57,339 nucleotides of DNA from an uncultured Aquimarina sp. Its GTDB lineage: Bacteria > Bacteroidota > Bacteroidia > Flavobacteriales > Flavobacteriaceae. Positions 17,290-26,381 of this stretch are shown here, in pieces. The stretch is from the NCBI GenBank assembly GCA_937951135.1, contig CALFCI010000071.1, forward strand, positions 1 to 57,339, in the 5' to 3' direction. Numbering within the stretch: the first letter of the stretch is position 1; the number at the start of each line of letters is the position of its first letter. Under the pieces are notes generated by a model. It had not been told where the DNA came from. It saw nothing but the letters and a program-made list of their open reading frames with translations, and searched no databases. Made by a program: the position numbers and the translations under genes.

Positions 17290-17997
17290 ATGATGAATTG
17301 TATTTTGGCCAGTACCTCTACAGTATATGGAGAGCAGTATTTGGCATATATAGTGGACGAGTTAGCCGTGTTGTTTACAGGTGTTGAAACGATTCTTTTT
17401 ATACCGTATGCACGGCCTAGTGGAATCTCTTATGAAGCGTATACGGCTATTGCAAGAAAAGCATTTGAAGCCATAGATAAAAAAATTGTTGGAATCCATG
17501 AATTTGAAACTATTGAGGCGGCATTTTCGAATACCCAAGGAATATTTACTGGAGGAGGGAATACATTTGTATTGGTAGATGCTTTGTATCGGAAGGAAGT
17601 ATTAATGCCACTGAAAAAAGTAATACAGTCTGGAGTGCCTTATTTGGGTACTAGTGCGGGGAGTAATATTTGTGGGTTAACAATGAAAACAACCAATGAC
17701 ATGCCTATAGTATATCCTCCTAGTTTTACAACGCTTGGTATTGTACCGTTTACAATTAATGCCCATTATGTAGATCCAGATCCTAGTCCTACTCATAATG
17801 GAGAGACACGAGCCACCCGTATTCAAGAATATCATGTATTTAATACGCCTCCTGTAGTTGGATTAAGAGAAGGGAGTTGGCTTAGAGTAAAGGATACTAC
17901 CATTACATTACAAGGAAGTTTAACAGCTCGTATTTTTGAACAAAGTAAAGCACCTTACGAAATTGCATCTGGAAGTCTATTATCGACATTGTATTAA
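17290..17997 (+). CDS. pepE: Dipeptidase E (alpha-aspartyl dipeptidase, peptidase family S51)
   Basis: A 235-residue cytoplasmic protein of normal family length. The nucleophile elbow GTSAGSN (Ser122) and the following NAHYVDPDP, which carries the catalytic His, match PepE. The enzyme removes N-terminal aspartate from dipeptides such as Asp-Leu. The glutaminase gene begins 19 bases after its stop codon, so the pair is likely one transcript for acidic amino acid and glutamine salvage. Confidence 0.93.
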   Translation: MMNCILASTSTVYGEQYLAYIVDELAVLFTGVETILFIPYARPSGISYEAYTAIARKAFEAIDKKIVGIHEFETIEAAFSNTQGIFTGGGNTFVLVDALYRKEVLMPLKKVIQSGVPYLGTSAGSNICGLTMKTTNDMPIVYPPSFTTLGIVPFTINAHYVDPDPSPTHNGETRATRIQEYHVFNTPPVVGLREGSWLRVKDTTITLQGSLTARIFEQSKAPYEIASGSLLSTLY

Positions 17998-18016
17998 TAG
18001 TAACCCTAAAGAATTT

Positions 18017-18928
18017 ATGGATTATAATTCAATTTTACGAAAAATTAAGGTAGAGCTTTCTGCTCAGAAATATCAAGGAGAAGTAGCGTCGTACATTCCA
18101 GAACTATTATCGGTGTCTCCCGATAAATTTGGGATGCATTTGTGTTGTTTACATTCGGGTACATATGGTTTTGGAGATCATGAAGAGCAGTTTTCGATTC
18201 AAAGTATATCTAAAGTATTTGGACTTACATTTGCCATGTCACTTATGGGGGATCGATTATTCCAACGTGTTGATGTAGAGCCTTCAGGAGATGCGTTTAA
18301 TTCGTTAACTTTATTGGAATATGAAAATGGAATTCCTAGAAACCCTTTTATCAATTCGGGAGCGTTATTGGTTTCAGATGTATTGACTTCTTATCTTGAA
18401 AATCCTAAAGAAGATTTTTTGAAATTTATTCATGAAATTACAGGCGATGATACCATTCAAATTAATAAAGCCGTTTTTGAATCAGAAAAAACACATGGAG
18501 ATCGTAATATGGCATTATTACATCTTATGAAATCGTTTGGTAATATTAAAAATGATGTCGATCGTGTGTTAGAACTATATATTTATCAATGTTCAATTAC
18601 CATGTCGTGTCAGCAATTGGCAAAAGCTTTTGCCGTATTTGCCAATAAAGGCGTAACCTTAGATGGGAAGAAAATCCTTTCTCCTGTGCATACTAAGCGG
18701 GTGAATGCGATTATGCAAACCTGTGGTTTTTATGACGAAGCAGGAGAATTTAGTTTTAGAGTAGGACTGCCCGGAAAAAGTGGTGTAGGCGGTGGTATTG
18801 TAGCGGTACATCCTGGTCAGTATGCAGTTTCGGTATGGAGTCCTCCATTAAACCCAAAAGGAAATTCTGAACTGGGTATGTATGCCCTAGAACGCTTGAC
18901 TTCGCTTACAGAGAGTTCGATTTTTTAA
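18017..18928 (+). CDS. glsA: Glutaminase (glutamine to glutamate and ammonia)
   Basis: A 303-residue protein of the serine-dependent beta-lactamase-like glutaminase family. The SxxK catalytic motif is at Ser63-Lys66 (QSISKVF), followed by FINSGALL and later GLPGKSGVGGGI, both typical. I chose the ATG at 18017 over an upstream in-frame ATG at 17936, because the latter overlaps pepE by more than 60 bases and adds 27 residues with no family match. Likely co-transcribed with pepE. Confidence 0.93.
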   Translation: MDYNSILRKIKVELSAQKYQGEVASYIPELLSVSPDKFGMHLCCLHSGTYGFGDHEEQFSIQSISKVFGLTFAMSLMGDRLFQRVDVEPSGDAFNSLTLLEYENGIPRNPFINSGALLVSDVLTSYLENPKEDFLKFIHEITGDDTIQINKAVFESEKTHGDRNMALLHLMKSFGNIKNDVDRVLELYIYQCSITMSCQQLAKAFAVFANKGVTLDGKKILSPVHTKRVNAIMQTCGFYDEAGEFSFRVGLPGKSGVGGGIVAVHPGQYAVSVWSPPLNPKGNSELGMYALERLTSLTESSIF

Positions 18929-18966
18929 TCCACATTGTAGCGTTTAATTTTCCGAGAGAGTTGATT
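18927..18966. repeat. Internally deleted relic of the 97-bp dispersed repeat
   Basis: Both ends of the family are recognisable (AATCCACATTGT at the left, AGTTGATTA at the right), but the central part is missing. It begins at the glutaminase stop codon. Confidence 0.55.
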
Positions 18967-19075
18967 ACGATAGCAAAATAGAAATGCAATATCCCAAGTC
19001 TAGCGGGTATATCGTTATATTTTGTTTGCTGTCTCACTTCTAGTATCTAGTAGCGTAAGCGGTCTAGATTCCAGG

Positions 19076-19720
19076 TCAACCCACAACTCTACTTACCGTT
19101 AATCCATCACGTATAGGTAATAATACGGTTTCAATCCTAGGGTCTTCCACAAGCATTTGGTTATAGGTTAGTAAAGCTTGGGTAGAGAGGTCATCCGTTT
19201 TTAATGGAGCGATTACTTTTCCACTCCATAATACATTATCTGATAAAATAATTCCACCGGGATTCATTTTGTTGATGATGCTATTGTAGTATGTAGGGTA
19301 ATTGGGCTTATCAGCATCTATAAATACCAAATCAAATTTGAGGTCTAATTGTGGTATAATTTGAGTTGCATCTCCCAAGTGCTGATGAATTTGAGACCCA
19401 TATTGTGATTTGTCAAAATAACTACGTTGGAAATCTACCAATTCTTCATTGATATCAATGGTGTGTAAGTTTCCGTTGGGGGGTAGTCCTTCTGCAAGGC
19501 ATAGTGCAGAATATCCTGTATATGTGCCGATTTCTAAAATAGTTTTAGGACGTATTATTTTAGATAAAATGCTGAGTACTCGTCCTTGATATGGTCCGCT
19601 AAGCATTCGTGGTTGTAGTATTTTTTGATAGGTTTCTCGGCTTAACTGTTGTAACAGTTTTGGTTCTGCTTGCGAGTGTGCTACAATATAATTATCGAGG
19701 GGTTCTGGTATAAAATGCAT
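19076..19720 (-). CDS. Class I SAM-dependent O-methyltransferase (caffeoyl-CoA/catechol type)
   Basis: About 214 residues. Motif I is LEIGTYTGYSALCLAEGL, the acidic residue follows in HTIDINEE, and the metal-binding region FDLVFIDADKPNY with later LSDNVLWSGKV is typical of the family that methylates catechol-like hydroxyls with a divalent cation. I set the start at MHFIPEP rather than the ATG 21 bases upstream, because that ATG lies inside a TATATTTG promoter element and family members commonly begin at this point. The physiological substrate is unknown. Confidence 0.9.
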   Translation of the reverse strand: MHFIPEPLDNYIVAHSQAEPKLLQQLSRETYQKILQPRMLSGPYQGRVLSILSKIIRPKTILEIGTYTGYSALCLAEGLPPNGNLHTIDINEELVDFQRSYFDKSQYGSQIHQHLGDATQIIPQLDLKFDLVFIDADKPNYPTYYNSIINKMNPGGIILSDNVLWSGKVIAPLKTDDLSTQALLTYNQMLVEDPRIETVLLPIRDGLTVSRVVG

Positions 19721-19738
19721 TTGAGATCCTTTAGTGTA

Positions 19739-19746
19739 CAAATATA
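19739..19746 (-). promoter_or_regulatory. -7 element for the O-methyltransferase gene
   Basis: The minus strand reads TATATTTG, matching TAnnTTTG, 18 bases upstream of the chosen start codon. It overlaps the alternative upstream ATG and so argues against that start. Confidence 0.5.
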
Positions 19747-19761
19747 CTATTCTTGTTTTTT

Positions 19762-19858
19762 AATCCACATTGTGGAGTTGAATTCTCCGAGGCTTGCCTC
19801 GAAATGTTAAAAATGGTTATCCGTTGGATGCCTTGTGGGCTTGTCCCGAGGTAGTTGA
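19762..19858 (+). repeat. 97-bp dispersed palindromic repeat, copy A
   Basis: Begins with the hairpin TCCACATTGTGGA, contains the hairpin CGAGGCTTGCCTCG and ends with a TCCCGAGGTAGTTGA segment. It is about 88 percent identical by eye to copy B at 20029-20125 in the same orientation. Intergenic, non-coding. Confidence 0.85.
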
Positions 19859-20028
19859 TTGTATGATTTTTAAGAAGATAGAAAATAGAGAAGAGAACAT
19901 AGAAAAAAAAGAGAATTGTACGTTTCTGAAATATGTTGACTACTTAAAGTGTTTAAAATTATGAAATCAAACTATTCTACTTTCATGCATGGGATTGAAA
20001 CCTGTGCTTTATCTTTGTTTTGGTATTC

Positions 20029-20125
20029 AATCCATATTGTGGATTTTGATGCTCCGAGGCTTGCCTCGAAATGTTAAAAATAGTTATCCGTTGGATGCCT
20101 TGTGGGCTTGTCCCGAGGTAGTTGA
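20029..20125 (+). repeat. 97-bp dispersed palindromic repeat, copy B
   Basis: Same orientation and length as copy A, 170 bases away, and 31 bases upstream of the kynureninase start. It may lie in that gene's leader. The 170 bp between the copies shows no gene. Confidence 0.85.
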
Positions 20126-20156
20126 CTGAGTTAATATATATGATAGTAGTTTAGAT

Positions 20157-21434
20157 ATGATATTTGAAAATTCACTAGTATTTGCTAAAAAATTAGACCT
20201 TGAAGATCCTATAGCTTCGTATAGAGATCAATTTTATTTTCCTAAGGTAAACGGAGCTCCTGCAATTTATTTTGCTGGAAATTCATTAGGGTTACAGCCG
20301 AAACACACTGCAGATTATGTGAATGAAGTCATGAAAGATTGGGCTGATTTGGCCGTTGAAGGTCATTTTCATTCCAATAAATCTTGGGTAGATTATCATG
20401 AGCGATTTACGGAACCTTTAAGCAAAATTGTAGGGGCCAGGCCATCAGAGATTACAGTGATGAATACCTTAACGGTGAATTTACATTTGTTAATGGTGTC
20501 TTTTTATCGTCCACAAGGTAAGCGGTATAAGATTATATGTGAAGAGAAGGCATTTCCTAGTGATCAATATTTAGTGCAAAGTCAGGTGCGTTTTCATGGG
20601 TACACGCCTGAAGATGCTATTGTCACTATTGAAAAGCGTGAGGGTGAACATACCTTTAGAACTGAAGATGTTATTGCTAAAATTAAGGAAGTAGGTGATG
20701 CCTGTGCTTTAGTTTTTATCGGTGGAGTGAACTACTATACAGGTCAGGTATTTGATATGGAATCGATTACTAAAGCAGGGCATGAGATAGGTGCTTTGGT
20801 AGGATGGGATTTGGCACATGCTGCGGGTAATGTAGCGCTACACTTGCATGATTGGGATGTAGATTTTGCTGCTTGGTGTAGTTATAAATATATGAACAGT
20901 GGTCCTGGAAATGCTTCAGGGTGTTATATCCATGAGCGTTTTCATAAAGATCCAGATATCCCTAGATTTGAAGGATGGTGGGGTACACCTAAAGAAACTC
21001 GTTTTTTAATGAAATCAGAGTTTGAACCCATTCCAACGGCAGAAGCTTGGCAATTGAGTAATCCTCCAGTGTTGGCATTAGCCCCATATTTGGCTTCGAT
21101 ACAACAGTTTGAAGCGGTAGGAATGGAGGCTTTGATTGCAAAACGAAATCAGATAGTAGCGTACTTAGTCTTTATTTTGGAAGCAGTTGGGAAAGCTACT
21201 CAAAGTAATTTTGAAATTATTACACCTTCGGACCCGAAAGCCCGAGGAACACAACTTTCTGTGTTTCTTCACGGTTCAGGAAGAGCATTATTTGATTATT
21301 TAATGGATCATGGTGTGATCTTAGATTGGAGAGAACCGAACGTAATTCGATTAGCTCCAGTACCACTGTACTGTAGTTATGAAGATGTATTCCGATTTGG
21401 AAGTATATTGAAATCTGGAATTTTACAGCAGTAG
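20157..21434 (+). CDS. kynU: Kynureninase
   Basis: A 425-residue PLP enzyme of normal length. The cofactor region is clear: WDLAHAAGNV (Asp binding the PLP nitrogen) and CSYKYMNSGPG with the Schiff-base Lys244. It cleaves kynurenine or 3-hydroxykynurenine to anthranilate or 3-hydroxyanthranilate and alanine. No other kynurenine-pathway gene is in the window, so whether it serves tryptophan breakdown or NAD synthesis cannot be told here. A 97-bp repeat copy ends 31 bases before its start. Confidence 0.95.
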   Translation: MIFENSLVFAKKLDLEDPIASYRDQFYFPKVNGAPAIYFAGNSLGLQPKHTADYVNEVMKDWADLAVEGHFHSNKSWVDYHERFTEPLSKIVGARPSEITVMNTLTVNLHLLMVSFYRPQGKRYKIICEEKAFPSDQYLVQSQVRFHGYTPEDAIVTIEKREGEHTFRTEDVIAKIKEVGDACALVFIGGVNYYTGQVFDMESITKAGHEIGALVGWDLAHAAGNVALHLHDWDVDFAAWCSYKYMNSGPGNASGCYIHERFHKDPDIPRFEGWWGTPKETRFLMKSEFEPIPTAEAWQLSNPPVLALAPYLASIQQFEAVGMEALIAKRNQIVAYLVFILEAVGKATQSNFEIITPSDPKARGTQLSVFLHGSGRALFDYLMDHGVILDWREPNVIRLAPVPLYCSYEDVFRFGSILKSGILQQ

Positions 21435-21704
21435 AACTACCGTTTCGGATATGAAATTCACATTGATGTATAAACAGATACTTTACTAAGATGCAAAAGA
21501 CGTACGCTTGCGCTAAGACGGATAGATCATTAGATCTCTTTTTCTCTTCGTCTTAGTCCTTCGGCCTTTAGATTCGTAGTAATACATAACATCTATTTTT
21601 AGATTTACGAACAATAGCATCTTGTTTCTTGGTTCTTGTAGCGAAGCGGTCTTATCTCTGATACCCTTTGCATGATCCTTCGGGTGGTTCATTCGCAAAT
21701 AGTA

Positions 21705-22361
21705 TCACCTCTTGGTATTTAATAGTGATGTCGTATCCTCATCAGGTTTTGGGTATGCAAAACGATTTAATAATTTTGGAAGTGCATATCCATCAAGACC
21801 TATAGTACTTACTGTATTTGCGATATCTAGTTGAATCCATCCATCTTGGTGTTGAATAGCTTCAGGAATATAAATATCAGTTATGGCACCGATGATTAGA
21901 ATGGTGTTGTTTTCTTTAATAAGATATTCATTCATATACCGACATCCTATTTTAATTTCACTAGAGCGGACATAAGGAGCAGGAAAACCATCTAGATATT
22001 CTTCCTCAAAATTTGTTTTGTCAAATTCAGAAATTCCTTCGGGATAGCTTGCAGCGGTATGATGCGCATCTGCAATCATATCTTCATGTACTTGGTTTAC
22101 TGTAAATGTGCCATTTTCCTTAAAGTTGGCATAGGTATCTCGAGCTACTGTAGTAGGACGTAAAATAAACCCCAGCATAGGTGGATTACTTCCAATATGC
22201 ACAATGGAGTTAAAAATAGCGAGATTGGTAGCTCCAGTATCACTTTTTGTCGCTAATAAATTACAAGATTTATAACCAGTTACACTGTTTATGAAATTTG
22301 CTTTATATCGTGATGGCATTGCGATAAGCTCATCCAGCGTAAAGTGTTTGGTTGTTGACAT
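21705..22361 (-). CDS. Flavin reductase-like FMN-binding domain protein
   Basis: A 218-residue protein with the split-barrel flavin reductase features: NLLATKSDTGATNLAIFNSIVHIGSNPP (substitute for the usual SxVxxVSxxPP element) and then ARDTYANFKENGTFTVN. Such proteins use NAD(P)H to reduce FMN or act as flavoproteins. There is no oxygenase partner nearby, so the role is unassigned. A TAACTTTG promoter element lies 36 bases upstream. The 270 bp downstream of it up to kynU hold no gene. Confidence 0.85.
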   Translation of the reverse strand: MSTTKHFTLDELIAMPSRYKANFINSVTGYKSCNLLATKSDTGATNLAIFNSIVHIGSNPPMLGFILRPTTVARDTYANFKENGTFTVNQVHEDMIADAHHTAASYPEGISEFDKTNFEEEYLDGFPAPYVRSSEIKIGCRYMNEYLIKENNTILIIGAITDIYIPEAIQHQDGWIQLDIANTVSTIGLDGYALPKLLNRFAYPKPDEDTTSLLNTKR

Positions 22362-22396
22362 GCTTCGGTATATGATTACGTTCTATTCCTAAAAAT

Positions 22397-22404
22397 CAAA
22401 GTTA
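22397..22404 (-). promoter_or_regulatory. -7 element for the flavin reductase gene
   Basis: The minus strand reads TAACTTTG, matching TAnnTTTG, 36 bases upstream of the start codon. No -33 element is evident. Confidence 0.45.
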
Positions 22405-22453
22405 GTCATTATTTAAAACGTGAGTTCGATGTAAACCAAAATAGTTAAAAAGT

Positions 22454-22573
22454 CGTCAAATCGAGTGTTTTTTCGTAATGTAATGAAGAAAAAATGTATC
22501 GAGATTCGCTTTTTTGTAGTAAAAATCACTATTCTCGATACAATTCTCCTTCGTCGAACCACTCGAATTGACG
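22454..22573. repeat. Nested inverted-repeat element (120 bp)
   Basis: Outer arms CGTCAAATCGAGTG and CACTCGAATTGACG pair at 13 of 14 positions. Inside them TGTATCGAGA (22495) and TCTCGATACA (22533) form a second, perfect 10-bp inverted repeat. The rest of the 533-bp gap between the flavin reductase and ppiD genes shows only the ppiD promoter. I see one copy in this window. Confidence 0.65.
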
Positions 22574-22827
22574 TGATTTTCTTAGGTCGAACTCAGGATA
22601 TTAAGAGCACAAACATGAATCTTATTGTGATCCGTTTTAGTATAAAAACTTCGACCTTCCAAGCGTATTGAAAATTGGAAGTTTTAAAAAAATCACCAAT
22701 TCATCCCCCGCAACCGACAATTACCAAACCTAAACCATTAATAAGGCTAGTGCAATCCATACATTTTCAGCACCTTAAAACAATAAACTCTCAGAAAGAA
22801 TAAATTAAGCTCTTAACTGAATTTTCA

Positions 22828-22859
22828 TTGGTATTATTCTAATAAAATTGGTATTTTCG
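22828..22859 (+). promoter_or_regulatory. Promoter of the PpiD-like gene
   Basis: TTG at 22828 and TATTTTCG at 22852 are 21 bases apart, one base off the TAnnTTTG consensus. The start codon is 35 bases downstream. Confidence 0.5.
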
Positions 22860-22894
22860 CCCACTATATTACATTCCAATAAATTAAACAGATA

Positions 22895-25021
22895 ATGGCA
22901 GTTCTAAATAAAATCAGACAACGTTCTTTTTTCTTAATCTTAATTATTGCTTTGGCACTCTTCTCTTTTGTCCTAGCAGACTTATTTCGTAGTGGAGGAT
23001 CAAACTCTCAAAAATCGCAAAATACAATTGCATCCGTAAATGGTACCGATATTGACCGTATTGCTTTTGCTGAAAAAGTCGAAGATGCCTCTAGAAAATT
23101 TGGCGGAAATGCATCCAGCTTGCAAGCCGTGAATTATATATGGAATCAAGAATTAAAACAAGTATTGTTTGAAGAACAGTTTGAAAAATTAGGAATTACT
23201 ATTGGTAAAGATCATGTCAATGATTTACTAGAGAAATCACTAGTGAACAATACTACATTTCAAAATGAAGCAGGTGTTTTTGAAAAAGCGAAAATGTATG
23301 AGTACGTTGCTAATATCAAAGCAACTTCTCCACAACAATATCAGCAATGGCTAACCTATGAGACCTCTGTTAGTAAAGGCGCTAAAGAAGACATGTACCT
23401 TAATATGATTAAAGCAGGAGCTGGTGCTACTTTAAAAGAAGGAGAATTGGCATATATTATGGAGAACACCAAAGCAGACATTAAATATGTACAATTGCCT
23501 TTCTCTAGTATTAAAGATGAGGAAATAACAGTATCTGATAGTGAAATCCAATCTTACATTAACACAAACGAAGATGCATATAAAGCGGATGCTACTGTGG
23601 ATCTTAACTATGTTTTCTTTAAAGAAGAGGCTAGTGAAGCTGATAAAACCGCAATAACAAAAGAGATTACACAACTCTTAGACACTTCGATTAGCTACAA
23701 CAACGAAACTACTAAAAACGATACCTTACCTGGACTAAAAACGACAACAGCACACGAAGAGTTTATCCTTGAATATTCGGATTTAAAATTTGAAGATCGT
23801 TTTGTATTCAAAAAAGAGTTACCATCGACTGTAGCAGATACTATTAGTAACCTACCTGTAGGAAAAACGTATGGCCCATATACTGACGGCGAGTACACTA
23901 AAATCACTAAAGTTATCGCGCGTAAACAACTACCTGATTCTATAAAAGCAAAACACATTCTTATTGCTTGGGAAGGGTTAAGAACTGCTGGAGAGTTAAA
24001 AAGAACTAAAGAAGAAGCAAAAACACTAGCCGACAGTATCTTTTCTATAAGTAGGACTAGTAATGATAGTATTTTTGCAGCATTAGCATCAAAACACTCG
24101 GCAGATACCTCTAATAAAGATAAAGGAGGAGATTTAGGTTATTTTGGACCAGGAACTATGGTGCCAGCGTTCAATACCTATTGTTTAGACAACGCTGTTG
24201 GTGATCAAGGTATCGTAGAAACACAATTTGGATACCATATCATCAAAATAGAAGATAAGAAAAACATACAAGACGCAGTAAAACTAGCAACGGTAGCACT
24301 AAAAATAGAACCTAGTGAAGAAACAATTAATGATATCTTTACAGAAACTACAAAATTTCAAATCGATACCAAAGACGCGAAATTTGATGAAGTAGCAAAA
24401 ACTAAAAACTATGAAGCGCGACCTGTAAACAAAGTAAAAGAGCTTGATGAAACCATACCTGGTATTGGAAAACAAAGAGCTATCGTACAATGGGCATTTA
24501 ATACTGAAGAAGCTAATATCGGAGATGTAAAGCGTTTTGAAGTTACTGGAGGATATGCTGTAGTGCAATTAACAAACAGAATAGAAAAAGGGGTAATGAG
24601 TATCGCTGATGCAAGCACACTAGTAAAGCCTATTTTGATTAACGAAAAGAAAGCAGCACTTCTTAAAAACAAAATTAAAGGAACTACACTTGCAGATATT
24701 GCCAAAAACCAAGGACAAACCGTAAAGTCTGCATTAGCAATACAGATGAAAAACCCTACCGTGAGTGGAGCAGGAACAGAACCTACTGTAGTTGGAACTG
24801 CATTTGGTTTACCACAAGGACAAGTCTCTAAGCCTATTATCGGCAAAAATGGAGTATATGTGATTGAGGTTACCAAACAAACGCCTGGAGCTGGTTTAGA
24901 ATCTTATAAAAGCTATGCGGCCCAAGCATCAAAAAGTGTAATGAACACTGCAAATTCTAAAGTGTTTGAAGCGCTTAAAGAAAAGGCTGAAATTGAAGAC
25001 AGAAGAGCTAAGTTTTACTAA
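22895..25021 (+). CDS. ppiD: PpiD-like peptidyl-prolyl cis-trans isomerase, inner-membrane anchored
   Basis: A 708-residue protein. Residues 10-30 form one membrane helix preceded by basic residues (IRQRSFFLILIIALALFSF), after which the SurA_N-like helical region runs to about residue 200. A parvulin domain lies at about 345-450 (IKAKHILIAW, then KGGDLGYFGPGTMVPAF and TQFGYHIIKI). This is the PpiD layout: a periplasmic chaperone near the Sec exit helping outer-membrane and secreted proteins to fold. It is flanked by its own promoter and two strong terminators. Confidence 0.9.
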   Translation: MAVLNKIRQRSFFLILIIALALFSFVLADLFRSGGSNSQKSQNTIASVNGTDIDRIAFAEKVEDASRKFGGNASSLQAVNYIWNQELKQVLFEEQFEKLGITIGKDHVNDLLEKSLVNNTTFQNEAGVFEKAKMYEYVANIKATSPQQYQQWLTYETSVSKGAKEDMYLNMIKAGAGATLKEGELAYIMENTKADIKYVQLPFSSIKDEEITVSDSEIQSYINTNEDAYKADATVDLNYVFFKEEASEADKTAITKEITQLLDTSISYNNETTKNDTLPGLKTTTAHEEFILEYSDLKFEDRFVFKKELPSTVADTISNLPVGKTYGPYTDGEYTKITKVIARKQLPDSIKAKHILIAWEGLRTAGELKRTKEEAKTLADSIFSISRTSNDSIFAALASKHSADTSNKDKGGDLGYFGPGTMVPAFNTYCLDNAVGDQGIVETQFGYHIIKIEDKKNIQDAVKLATVALKIEPSEETINDIFTETTKFQIDTKDAKFDEVAKTKNYEARPVNKVKELDETIPGIGKQRAIVQWAFNTEEANIGDVKRFEVTGGYAVVQLTNRIEKGVMSIADASTLVKPILINEKKAALLKNKIKGTTLADIAKNQGQTVKSALAIQMKNPTVSGAGTEPTVVGTAFGLPQGQVSKPIIGKNGVYVIEVTKQTPGAGLESYKSYAAQASKSVMNTANSKVFEALKEKAEIEDRRAKFY

Positions 25022-25050
25022 CATCTATTGCATTCACAAAACGACTTAAA

Positions 25051-25084
25051 AAACTCTGATCATTTATTTGATCAGGGTTTTTTT
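25051..25084 (+). terminator. Terminator of the PpiD-like gene
   Basis: AAACTCTGATCA and TGATCAGGGTTT form a 12-bp stem with one G-T pair and a 6-base loop, followed by a T run, 30 bases after the stop codon. Confidence 0.85.
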
Positions 25085-25165
25085 TATACCTCCAATTTAG
25101 TATTATACCAAAACGAGAGGTTCAGCCCCAATTGATAGCGCTAAACATACTTAGCTGTTGTCCAT

Positions 25166-25207
25166 AAAAAAAGTCTATTCTGAGGATTCAAAATAGACTT
25201 TTTTTTA
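25166..25207. terminator. Second, bidirectional terminator between the ppiD and galE genes
   Basis: A perfect 14-bp stem (AAAAAAAGTCTATT / AATAGACTTTTTTT) has A and T runs on either side, so it can stop convergent transcription from both genes. Confidence 0.8.
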
Positions 25208-25239
25208 TGATTTATTCTTCTTCACCTGAGTTCGATTAT

Positions 25240-25290
25240 TACATTTCGAGGCAAGCGCTCCCAAAAGATAACATTCTACACTGTGGATTA
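25240..25290. repeat. Decayed copy of the 97-bp dispersed repeat
   Basis: The core ACATTTCGAGGCAAGC and the end ACTGTGGATTA of the family are recognisable on this strand with degenerate sequence between them. It abuts the galE stop codon. Confidence 0.5.
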
Positions 25291-26307
25291 TTACCCTCTT
25301 ACTTTCTGTTCCCATTTCCAAGCAGAAGACAACGCCTCATCCAACGTTTTAGTTGCTTTCCAGCCTAGCTCATTGTTTACTTTATCCGTATTAGCATACG
25401 CAGAAGTAATATCACCTTCTCGTCGTCCTACGACCTTATAATTCAATTTTTTATCACTTACCTTCTCAAAAGAATTGATAACTTCCAATACCGAACTACC
25501 AGTTCCTGTACCGACATTAAATACATCATAATTTCCTTTTCCTTTACCACCCAACAAAAGTTTCAAAGCTGCTACATGCGCTTTAGCTAAATCTACTACG
25601 TGTATATAATCACGAATACATGTTCCATCTGCTGTAGGATAATCATCTCCAAATACAGATAATTCTTCACGAAGACCAATAGCTGTTTGTGTGATAAACG
25701 GTATTAAATTTTGAGGCACTCCAATAGGCAGCTCTCCAATCTCTGTAGAAGCATGAGCTCCAACTGGGTTAAAATAACGCAAACAAATGGCTTTTAAGTT
25801 TTCAGTCACCTTACATGTATCTCTAATAATCTCTTCACCTATTTGCTTTGTGTTTCCATAAGGAGATTCCGCAGCCTTTACTGGTGCATTTTCTGTAATA
25901 GGCAATTCATCTGCCTGTCCATATACAGTACATGAGGAACTAAAAATAAAATTAGCACTATCTTTTTGTTGTAACTCTTGTAGAATATATACCAATGTCG
26001 CAATATTGTTTTCATAATACAATAATGGCTGTTCTACACTCTCCCCTACCGCCTTAGATGCCGCAAAATGAATCACTCCTTGTACATCATGATGACGCTT
26101 GAAAAAATCTTGAACCTTAGGTTTCTCTCTAAGGTCTAGTTTCTCAAAAATAGGCAGTATCCCTGTTATCGTTTTAATCCCGTCCAATACTTCTTCTGAA
26201 GAGTTAGAACAATTATCAATAATAACCACTTCAAATCCTTCATTCTGCAATTCTACAACAGTATGCGAACCTATAAATCCTAACCCTCCTGTAACTAATA
26301 TTTTCAT
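25291..26307 (-). CDS. galE: UDP-glucose 4-epimerase
   Basis: A 338-residue extended SDR enzyme of family length. Visible motifs are the NAD site GGLGFIGSHT (residues 7-16), SSSCTVYGQ with the catalytic Ser/Thr, and SPYGNTK holding the YxxxK pair. The C-terminal region has RRxGD and then LGWKATKTLDEAL, as in GalE. It interconverts UDP-glucose and UDP-galactose, a donor for surface sugars. It follows the HAD gene by 74 bases. Confidence 0.95.
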   Translation of the reverse strand: MKILVTGGLGFIGSHTVVELQNEGFEVVIIDNCSNSSEEVLDGIKTITGILPIFEKLDLREKPKVQDFFKRHHDVQGVIHFAASKAVGESVEQPLLYYENNIATLVYILQELQQKDSANFIFSSSCTVYGQADELPITENAPVKAAESPYGNTKQIGEEIIRDTCKVTENLKAICLRYFNPVGAHASTEIGELPIGVPQNLIPFITQTAIGLREELSVFGDDYPTADGTCIRDYIHVVDLAKAHVAALKLLLGGKGKGNYDVFNVGTGTGSSVLEVINSFEKVSDKKLNYKVVGRREGDITSAYANTDKVNNELGWKATKTLDEALSSAWKWEQKVRG

Positions 26308-26381
26308 CTATTCGTTTTTAATATTTTTTGATTATATAGTAGTAAGAAAAATAACCTCTTACACTCGTTTCAAACTATTAT

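Noticed and set aside
17936..18016. Upstream ATG extension of the glutaminase
   Set aside because: It overlaps pepE and adds 27 residues without similarity to the family; ATG 18017 gives the normal N-terminus.
21480..21700. GCGAAGCGGTC-type strings shared with 14250, 19045 and 27715
   Set aside because: The shared parts are under 25 bases and partial; I cannot define ends, so I do not call a separate repeat family.
22465..22671. Small plus-strand frame in the flavin reductase/ppiD gap
   Set aside because: It runs through the nested inverted repeat and has no promoter or protein-like composition.
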